The translations under genes were made by a program, and so were the position numbers. Positions 42,076 through 49,600 of a stretch of 64,000 bases of DNA are shown piece after piece. The stretch spans positions 65,943 through 129,942 of the forward strand of contig NZ_JAOQJW010000009.1 in NCBI RefSeq assembly GCF_025567265.1, read 5' to 3'. How positions within the stretch are numbered: position 1 is the first letter of the stretch; the number at the start of each line of letters is the position of its first letter. Source of the DNA: Dorea_A amylophila (GTDB lineage Bacteria; Bacillota; Clostridia; Lachnospirales; Lachnospiraceae). Below the pieces are notes generated by a model that was given only the letters and a program-made list of their open reading frames with translations, searched no databases and was not told the origin of the DNA.

Positions 42076-43599
42076 TTATTGGTTTACCTGTTCTTCCAAA
42101 CGCTCCAATGCCTTTTCAAAAGCTCCAATCCCACTGAAAAAGGAAGAAAGCCGAATATCCTCAAACAGATATGGCATGGCTTTGTATAGTTCCAGAAAAA
42201 TATAGTACAGCACATCAACAACAATGGAATTTCCTGCCTGTTTGTAAAGCTGGCTGTTGCTTATGCCTGCTTCTTTTGCTTTCCAAAAATCCGCATCGGA
42301 AAAGCCCATAAGCCGGAAGCATTCTAAAGGTGTCAGCCTCCGGATACGGATCAAAGACTCTAAACGGTGTATCCCATTTGATGTCGTAAGCGTAGGGCAG
42401 AGTTCCCCATGCTCCTGTACCCTTCCCCGTTTTTCCACAGACGGATAACTAAGATTTACAACACCATTTTCCAAACATTCCTCATAACCTTTCTGTGTCT
42501 TTTGACGTACCAGAATGATATTATCTTTTTGTACAGAAGTAAGGGTATGGCAGACTTCTTTTTCTCCCAGTTCCAAAGTCTGCACAATCCGGCCTTCCGG
42601 GTCATACCTGCCCCGGATTGCTCCTGGACATTTTTCTACAATCTTTGGCTGGTCATGCCCTGCTAAAACCGCACCGCTGCTTCCTAAAGGGGAATAAATA
42701 ACCCCGCTTGAACCATAGCCGGTATGAATATCTCCCACTTGAAGAATTTTGGGCTGATGTCCGCCACCACCACAGGCAGTTACCGTAGGGCAGCACCCGT
42801 CTGGCAGATAAACCCGTCCAGTCTGTTCAAACACCCCTTTGATATTTCCGGCCCGTTTTACCCGGTTTTCCCGAAAAGCCTTCAGGCTTTTTTCGTCCGG
42901 CTCAAACAAAAGCGCTTTTCTCTCTTCCATATCTTCAATCAAGCGGCGTACTTTTTCCTGGGATAAGTAGTATCTTTCCTCTACCGTATCCTCCAGAATA
43001 TCCATAAGGCACTGGAAGGACTCCAGCGGTTCTGGAAACTGGAATGTTCCATTATCCATTTCCTTCTGTATCAAAATCAGATATACCCGTTCCCTGTTCT
43101 GGGGTATTCCGTAATGCTTTGCATTAAGAACACTCCAATAGGTGTGGTATCCGTATTCATGCAGTTCTTCTTCAAACAACCGGAATGTGGTATCCCGGAA
43201 TTTTTTTCCTACAATATTTTTTACATTTTCATAAATTCCCCATATTGGTTTGACACCCCGTATCATACGGAGCCACTCCACCAGAAGGGAAGAACGTGTT
43301 TTATCAATATCATGGGAACCACACATGCCGCAGGCGTCCCTTTTGGAATAATGTACCTGCAGAGGGTTATACTCATACCCGCAGCTTCGGCATTTCCAAA
43401 CTGCGCCTGCCTGCTTGCCTGCCAGGGAAAAATCCTGACAGGGGCTTCCGCCACAAATCATGTTAAACGGTTCAATCTCCCTTTCGTCCACTTTTGTAAT
43501 ATCTCCCAGATTCAATGTTTCACTTGTACCATGAATCGCACAATAACTCTTTGCTGCATATTTATCAAACTCACAAAAATTCACCAAACTATATTTCAT
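42076..43599 (-). CDS. Circularly permuted cytosine-5 DNA methyltransferase
   Basis: A 507-residue C5 methyltransferase. The catalytic Pro-Cys54-Gln is in GGSPCQDFS, ENVKN is at 124-128, and the target recognition region spans about 240-400. Motifs IX/X (LTPLECFRLMGF and QAGNSIVVDVLYY) follow. Motif I (FFSGIGAFEKAL), normally at the N-terminus, is at residues 487-498. The protein begins with motif II (NFCEFDKYAAKSY). A four-cysteine zinc ribbon (Cys70, 73, 90, 93) is inserted after the catalytic loop. No endonuclease is adjacent, so it probably masks the element from restriction. Confidence 0.9.
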   Translation of the reverse strand: MKYSLVNFCEFDKYAAKSYCAIHGTSETLNLGDITKVDEREIEPFNMICGGSPCQDFSLAGKQAGAVWKCRSCGYEYNPLQVHYSKRDACGMCGSHDIDKTRSSLLVEWLRMIRGVKPIWGIYENVKNIVGKKFRDTTFRLFEEELHEYGYHTYWSVLNAKHYGIPQNRERVYLILIQKEMDNGTFQFPEPLESFQCLMDILEDTVEERYYLSQEKVRRLIEDMEERKALLFEPDEKSLKAFRENRVKRAGNIKGVFEQTGRVYLPDGCCPTVTACGGGGHQPKILQVGDIHTGYGSSGVIYSPLGSSGAVLAGHDQPKIVEKCPGAIRGRYDPEGRIVQTLELGEKEVCHTLTSVQKDNIILVRQKTQKGYEECLENGVVNLSYPSVEKRGRVQEHGELCPTLTTSNGIHRLESLIRIRRLTPLECFRLMGFSDADFWKAKEAGISNSQLYKQAGNSIVVDVLYYIFLELYKAMPYLFEDIRLSSFFSGIGAFEKALERLEEQVNQ

Positions 43600-43848
43600 T
43601 CCTCATATTTCATGAGGTGTAGCTACACATTTTACCTAGGATTACTCACTTATTTCCTCCTGTCTCCTAAATTTTTTATAGTCTTCATGAGAAATCCACA
43701 GCTACAAACGAAATATCCATCTGGCATTACCTTACAATCATAGAATCACCCCTTCCCGTATCCAGAGTTTATCCTTCTGTCAAAAATTCTGTTGGTCTGC
43801 ACCACCTCCTTTCCTAACACCCCCACTTTCGGATTGGTTATTTCTTTC
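43600..43848. other. Leader of the C5 methyltransferase with palindromes
   Basis: It contains a perfect 12-bp palindrome GTGTAGCTACAC (43,617-43,628) beside CCTCAT/ATGAGG arms (43,601-43,617), immediately upstream of the methyltransferase start, a plausible operator. Further right, short minus-strand frames with ribosome sites (a 19-residue frame after AAAGGAGG, ending near 43,746, and a 25-residue Cys-containing frame, ending near 43,650) are too short to assert. Confidence 0.4.
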
Positions 43849-44073
43849 TCACCGCTCTTCTTTCCTGATGTTTGCCAGCACCCTGGACACATACGCCTGC
43901 TTGGGTATCCCCATGCGGTATCCCTGCCGCTCATAGCTCTCTTCGATAAACGCAACCCGTACACGTCCATGCAGTTTCCTCTTTCCTATCCACTGCACTA
44001 CTTTTTCCATCTCCGCTTCGCATTCGTCGATCTCCCATTTTTTGAAACATTCCTCATCATAGCTATTTTCCAA
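43849..44073 (-). CDS. Small acidic/basic ICE protein
   Basis: A 74-residue protein starting at a TTG with AGGAGGG 7 nt upstream, 12 nt after the primase stop. The N-terminus is acidic (SYDEECFKKWEIDECEAEME) and the C-terminal half basic (IGKRKLHGRVRVAF, ending VLANIRKEER). No family was recognised. Its operon position between a primase and a methyltransferase suggests a DNA-linked role. Confidence 0.65.
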   Translation of the reverse strand: MENSYDEECFKKWEIDECEAEMEKVVQWIGKRKLHGRVRVAFIEESYERQGYRMGIPKQAYVSRVLANIRKEER

Positions 44074-44085
44074 AAGAATACCCTC

Positions 44086-45147
44086 CTATCTTGCCTGTGC
44101 TATCTGGTATGGTACTATGTTCCTGTGTCCTACCATTTTTTCTATCTTTTGTATGTTTGTCCCTTTTGTTTCAGTAAGAAGCGGCCTTTCCTTTTCTACC
44201 AGGCTGGAAAGCTCTTGGTTTTCCTTTTTATACTGCAAAAAAGCATTATAGTCTTTTCCCATAGGTGGAAGACGTACAAAAACCTCATACTCCATAAGGG
44301 TATATTTTCTTGCCAATTTTTTTGCCGCTTGTCTTCCCGGCAGGTCATTATCCAAACAGAACTGTATCTTCCTGATATGAGGATAATCTTTTAAGAACTT
44401 TTCCAAAGGACCATCGGAAAGCATTCCAAGTACCAGGATATTGTTCTGATAGTCTTCCCGCAGTTCCATATCGGACATGGCATCAATGGCCGCCTCATAT
44501 ACATAGAGCGTATCACTGTTTTGGTCTACCAGATTAACCCCATAAGTTTTGTCATTCCCCGTAACATCTCCTTTAAAGGGTTTTCCATATTTATCCAGGG
44601 TTCCCCTCTGGCTGGCAAAACGTGGGATACCTTCCGTATCTTTTCCCACAAAAACCAGGTTATGGTACGTTCCGCTCTCATACAAAATCCCCTTTTTTAC
44701 CCAAAAATCAATCATCTGCTTTGACAGCTTCCGCTGTTTTATCAGATAGCCATATAACCGGCGGCTGGTTTCTGATTTTGAAGGAAGTACAAAAGGTTCT
44801 TTCGGTATGTCTTTTCTCTGTTTTGTTTCTTCTATTTTTTCAGTCTGTCTTTCCGGTTGAAATTTTTGCATGGTTTCAGTACGGATATATCCGGCAAACT
44901 CCAGCAGATATTTGACTGCCTCCACAAAATCCATGTTTCTGAAATATTCCAGAAAGTCAATGGTGCTGCCACCTACCCCTTGGCTAAACCGGCACCAGGA
45001 AGACCGGTTGAAGATCATCACAGAGTCCATACCCACTGCCTGATAGAACCTGCCTTTCCTTTTCAATGGAATCCCTATCTGCTCCGCCAAATCCACTAAA
45101 TCCACTGCCTTTGCAATCTGAATTTCTTCAGCCGTAAATTTTCCCAT
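44086..45147 (-). CDS. DUF3991/TOPRIM primase-like protein
   Basis: A 353-residue protein. The N-terminal DUF3991-type region (AKAVDLVDLAEQIGIPLKRK, then SWCRFSQGVGGSTIDFLEYF) resembles the DnaG zinc-finger neighbourhood without its cysteines. The TOPRIM domain has the Glu of VYEAAIDAMS near 219 and the Asp pair of QFCLDNDLPGRQAA near 262. It likely primes complementary-strand synthesis after transfer. The start at 45147 follows GAAGAGG and overlaps the upstream gene by 20 nt. Confidence 0.85.
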   Translation of the reverse strand: MGKFTAEEIQIAKAVDLVDLAEQIGIPLKRKGRFYQAVGMDSVMIFNRSSWCRFSQGVGGSTIDFLEYFRNMDFVEAVKYLLEFAGYIRTETMQKFQPERQTEKIEETKQRKDIPKEPFVLPSKSETSRRLYGYLIKQRKLSKQMIDFWVKKGILYESGTYHNLVFVGKDTEGIPRFASQRGTLDKYGKPFKGDVTGNDKTYGVNLVDQNSDTLYVYEAAIDAMSDMELREDYQNNILVLGMLSDGPLEKFLKDYPHIRKIQFCLDNDLPGRQAAKKLARKYTLMEYEVFVRLPPMGKDYNAFLQYKKENQELSSLVEKERPLLTETKGTNIQKIEKMVGHRNIVPYQIAQAR

Positions 45148-46252
45148 ACTGCACCTCTTCATATTTCATATCCAGATAATGTGCCATTTCCGGGTGCAGA
45201 GCTTCAAAAGCAGTCAGGTAGCGGAAACAGGAACTATACTCTCCCTGTCCGGTACAAAATTCCCGTAGGCTCTTTTTCGAATACTGGGCCGGCTGGTTAC
45301 ACCAACGACTTAGGTTGATATACATTCCCTTATAAACCTCCGGTGCCTGTTCCCATGCTGCATAGCGCATCAGATAAGCCAGGCACTTATACCGCATCAA
45401 AATCTCAATCCGTATGAAAACGTCCCGAATATCCTTTGCCCAAAAATCTGCTTTCCAGGTCCCTTCCCAGTCATAACCGCACAGTACATACAGCTTAATT
45501 TTCTGGTAAGAAACTGGGATCACTTCCCGCAAAAGTTCCAATTTTCTTACAATAAGTTCCTGATCTTTGATATGGTCAAAGGCAAAAATCATACCATTAT
45601 CCAATTTTCCAGATGCCAGAAGTTCCATCTGCCTTTTCTGCATAATCCTCAGATCCAGCCCCTGCCGGAATTGAAACCGCCTGCCTGTTTCCAGGACACT
45701 GGAAAAGATTTTTTCCCACCCTGCACAGGCAAAAAAGTTATCGTCCAAAAAGCATAACTTCTTTCTGGACGGGTCATAAAATTCTTCCAATGGGCTTGCT
45801 GGTGCTGCACCGGTGCTGTTTTTGTTTACACAGAAACTGCACTTCCGAAAACACCCCCTGGTGAGGAAACCAATGGAATACTCCGTATAAAATTGGAACT
45901 CTTTCTTCTTTTTCTCTCCTTCGCTATGTTCTTTTACCATCTGGTCATACAAATGATAGTCCGGTGTATGGTGTTCAATCGCTTCTGGAAGTACCGGTGC
46001 TTTATCGTAAAAAAATCCAGTCCCTCCATAAACGGTTGTTTCCCTCGTCAAAATATGTTCCGGCACAAAGGTATCCGTAAACACTTTTGATACATAGAGC
46101 CGGTCATATTCCCCTGCCTGGCTGTAATCCAAAAGAAGCTCTGTTTCAAATCCCTGCTCCTTCCAATAAGCGGAAAGTTTCATACATGCCAAGTTAGGAA
46201 ACCGGTGTCTTTTCCGGTATAAAAGATCTGCATCTATAATCCCTATCCTCAA
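45128..46252 (-). CDS. Radical SAM protein of the ICE, unknown substrate
   Basis: A 374-residue protein with an N-terminal Rossmann-like, B12-domain-like segment (RIGIIDADLLYRKRHRFPNLACMKLS without a clear cobalamin His motif). The radical SAM cluster motif is RGCFRKCSFCV (Cys-x3-Cys-x2-Cys) near residue 137. A TIM-barrel-like part (LCFLDDNFFA, then RQGLDLRIM) follows. The start is a TTG overlapping the previous stop (TTGA) with GGAAAGGAG upstream. It was previously extended in longer frames but those lack a site. Its reaction is unknown. The location beside the adhesin and primase is typical of ICE accessory genes. Confidence 0.78.
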   Translation of the reverse strand: MRIGIIDADLLYRKRHRFPNLACMKLSAYWKEQGFETELLLDYSQAGEYDRLYVSKVFTDTFVPEHILTRETTVYGGTGFFYDKAPVLPEAIEHHTPDYHLYDQMVKEHSEGEKKKKEFQFYTEYSIGFLTRGCFRKCSFCVNKNSTGAAPASPLEEFYDPSRKKLCFLDDNFFACAGWEKIFSSVLETGRRFQFRQGLDLRIMQKRQMELLASGKLDNGMIFAFDHIKDQELIVRKLELLREVIPVSYQKIKLYVLCGYDWEGTWKADFWAKDIRDVFIRIEILMRYKCLAYLMRYAAWEQAPEVYKGMYINLSRWCNQPAQYSKKSLREFCTGQGEYSSCFRYLTAFEALHPEMAHYLDMKYEEVQYGKIYG

Positions 46253-46557
46253 CGCCTGCTCCTTTCCATACGGATAGTTCCGGTTTTCTTCTCCCCTTTG
46301 ACTGCCTCTTTTCTTTCTTCCTTTTCCTTGCATTCTGCCGGGCAATATGATTTTCCATTTGCTTCCATGATTTCTGCAAATTCACAAATATGGAACACCC
46401 TTGCCCCTACCTGTGTGTGGTATTCATCAATATAGGTACAAACCCGTTCTTCCCTTTTTCCATCTGGATATACAATCTCTATGGAGTCCCCGTCTGCTAT
46501 GCTGAACAGGGTATGATAATGGCTGTCAATAAACCGTATTCTTTTTTTCTCTTCCAT
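46249..46557 (-). CDS. Hypothetical ICE protein (small beta-barrel-like)
   Basis: A 102-residue protein. The first 70 residues look beta-rich with conserved His/Tyr (RFIDSHYHTLFSIADGD, then YIDEYHTQVGARVFHICEF). The tail is Lys/Glu-rich. It is translationally coupled to the radical SAM gene through a TTGA overlap. Similar small proteins accompany YodL-type ICE genes, but I cannot name the family. The start is chosen at the ATG with GAGGTG 6 nt upstream. Confidence 0.65.
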   Translation of the reverse strand: MEEKKRIRFIDSHYHTLFSIADGDSIEIVYPDGKREERVCTYIDEYHTQVGARVFHICEFAEIMEANGKSYCPAECKEKEERKEAVKGEKKTGTIRMERSRR

Positions 46558-46579
46558 GCTTCTCACCTCATATTGCCAA

Positions 46580-46607
46580 AGAAAGGACAGCCGCAGCCGC
46601 CCTTTCC
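46580..46607 (-). terminator. Weak hairpin between adhesin and the following operon
   Basis: GAAAGGACAGC pairs with GCCGCCCTTTC (two mismatches) over a short loop, just after the adhesin stop. The following T run on the minus strand is short, so termination may be partial. Confidence 0.5.
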
Positions 46608-46633
46608 CAAGTTTAAAAACTGATTTTTATTTT

Positions 46634-49600
46634 CTATGCCTTTTTATGTCTTTTTCTGTAATAAAGTAGGCCTGCTACCATACCTGCACTTACACCAAGA
46701 GCCAGCAAAGGCAGGAACCAGTTTGTATCATCACCCGTTTTTGGTCCTGGTTTTACGGTACCTGGTGTTTCTGGTATTTTTTTATTCTGGATCTCTTTTA
46801 CCACTTCAATGACTGGTGTTTTATCATTCTGATAGGTAAATACGATTTCCCACTCTTCTTCCGTCTTCTCATATCCCTTTAAGGTGGCAGTTTCTTTCAG
46901 CACATAGGTGATCGGTTCTTTGAAAACACCATTTTCATAAGTTCCAATTGGAAGTAGTTCTGAAACTGCTTTTCCATCTTTTCCAGTCTTCAAACGTCCT
47001 ACTTCTTTTCCGGTTTCCTTTTCCAGCAGAACAAATTCTACTCCTTCCAGAGCCGCTTTGCTGTCTGCATCCGTTTTTACGATAACCAGTTGTCCCATAG
47101 CACGCTCATCTTCCATCTTTACTTTCTGGATTTCTCCCGTTTCTTCTACTGTAAACTCCACGTCATTGGCCACAATATATCCGTCAACTGCCGCTTCTTC
47201 ATGCAGAGTATAAGTACCTATCGGAAGGTACTCAATCAGGTGTTCCTCTCCTGTGGTCCAGGACTCTACCACTTCCCCGTCCTGATCCAGAATCTGCAGC
47301 TTCGCTCCCTCAATTTCTTTTCCATCTGTAATATCTGTTTTGGAAATTGAAACTTTGGTATGGTCGTCCTCCATTTTCACTTTTTGTATGTCCCCTGTTT
47401 CTTCCACAACAAATTTCACATCTTCTGCCCGGACATATCCCTGTTCCGTAGGCGCTTGCTCTTCATGCAGTACATATTCTCCTGGTTCCAGTGCATAGAC
47501 TACATGGGGTTCTTTCTTAGATACCCACTCTTCTACCACCTTTCCGTCCTGATCTAAAATCTGCATTTTTGCACCTTCAATTTCCTGTCCACCGGTTAAA
47601 TCTACTTTTGTAAATTCCGTAATGGTAGGCTGATTAGAAATTTCTTCTGAAAAAGCGAGCAGTTCAAGGGTCTGGTCTGTATAAGACGCATCAAAGGAAT
47701 ACACCTCATCATTTGGCAGGTATCCCGGCTTATGCTCTACTTCCTGAATATAGTATTTTCCATGAGGAAGATCTGCCTGAAATACCAGCTTGCCCTCTTC
47801 ATCTGTTGTTCCCAGTTCAATCAGGGCATCTTTTTCTACAACTACTTCCCCGGCAGCATTTTTGATATCCTCCTGCGCATACAGCCCGAATACCACTCCT
47901 TCCAGCGGTTTTCCGGTTTCTGCGTCTTTCTTCAGAAGACTCAGGGAAACTTTCTGTCGCTGATTGGTAAGTTCCATTGTTACATAATCCACTGCTACTT
48001 CCTGTCCCTTATATGCAATTTCAAATTCTTTTGCTTCCGAGTCAAGCACGCAGTTCTGACCTGCTTTTTCTTCCACTACATAGTATTTTCCGATAGGAAG
48101 ATTATTCAGGACTGCCTTTCCTTCTTTATCTGTCACCATACGAGCTACCAGGGCATCTTTTTCATATTTTACAATGCGGTTTCCTGCTTCGTCTTTCTGT
48201 CCGTCCGGGGTATAAATGGTTTCCTTTGCATGAATGGCAAATTCTGCACCTTCCATATTTCCCTCTTCATAGTCAAATTCATAACCTTTCTCTTTTTCCA
48301 TGACCTCTTCCCCAGTGAAGAAACTGCTTACCTGATTTACGAAACCTGCTACACCGTTTTTCATCTTTGTCAGGAACTTTTCTTCTACTTTAGAAGCACC
48401 AGAAAGTTTTTCTCCTTTTTTATGGATTGTAAGACTTCCTACTGCTTCATCATTATACTGTTCAATGACAACAATAAATTTACCAGTTTCCTCCTCTACC
48501 TGGTGTACGGTATCAGAATCTACGGTAATGGTGATCGGCGCTTTCTTTGCCTCCTGGTAAGCTCCCCCGTCTGCAACTTCATTCAGCGGAACTTCCTTCC
48601 CGTCTTTTAAGAGGACATTTTCAAATCCTACCTGTACATAATTTTCCGGTGCTTCCACTTCTTCAATCCGGTAAGTGCCACATTTTAACTGCTCCGGTGT
48701 AATCAGGTATCCCTCTTCGTTGGTCCTGAACACAGATACCACTTCTTTTTTTGGATATCTTACGATCATTTCCACATATTTTTCTGCTTCCACATCATAA
48801 ATCTTATAAGCTGCACTGTTATCCAGCACCGGCTTCTGCGTCTGGGCATCTTTTTTCACAATCTTGAAGTAATACTGCAAAGGACGGTCATCAAACACAC
48901 GCCATACCTGGGGTTCCCGGCTGTCTTCCGAAATCTGTACAATAAATGGACGAATCCCTTTTAAATTTTCCGGAACCGTAGACTCAAACACCACATAGGT
49001 TCCATAAGGAAGTTCTGGACTCTTTAAATATCCTTTCTTATCCGTAAACAGCTCTGGTACCGTAATCTTTTTACCATTCTCCCAATAAGAAGCTGTTTCG
49101 TCTTTGCTGTAATCATAGGTGATAAAATCTTCCGGGGTATAATAAGAACCATTTCCCGGCTTCAAACTTCCGTCTTTTACACCAGACAGCTCACTGATGA
49201 GGAATACCTTAAATCCAGCTCCTTCTACCAGTTCTGTTTCTGTCTGCTCCCCGTCTTCTGAGATCTTGATAAGCTGAAAGGCCTGTTTCTTTACAGTTTC
49301 CTTTACAGTCACCTCCCGGTGTACAATCTGTACTTCCTGTCCCTCATACGAAACCTCTACGGGATACTCTGTTTCATCTAACAGATACCCTTCTGCCGGC
49401 TCTATTTCTTTTACGAAATAATTTCCAAGATACAGGTTTTTGAAATCTACGGTTCCTTCACTGGAAATCGTACCCTGCGCTACAAGTTCCCCTTTTTTAT
49501 GGACAATCCCATCTTTCTTATTTGGGTGTTCAATATCTTGTGCAGCATATAATCCGTATTTTGCCCCTACTAAGGTTGCGTCACCCTGGGAAATAAATCC

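Noticed and set aside
43746..43970. 74-residue minus-strand frame overlapping the small ICE gene at 43,849
   Set aside because: It lacks a ribosome site at its start and overlaps a better-supported gene in another frame. Only its last part, after AAAGGAGG, might be translated, as a 19-residue peptide.
47732..48610. 292-residue plus-strand frame opposite the adhesin
   Set aside because: Phe/Cys/Ile-rich antisense shadow of the Glu/Lys/Val-rich adhesin repeats with no ribosome site.
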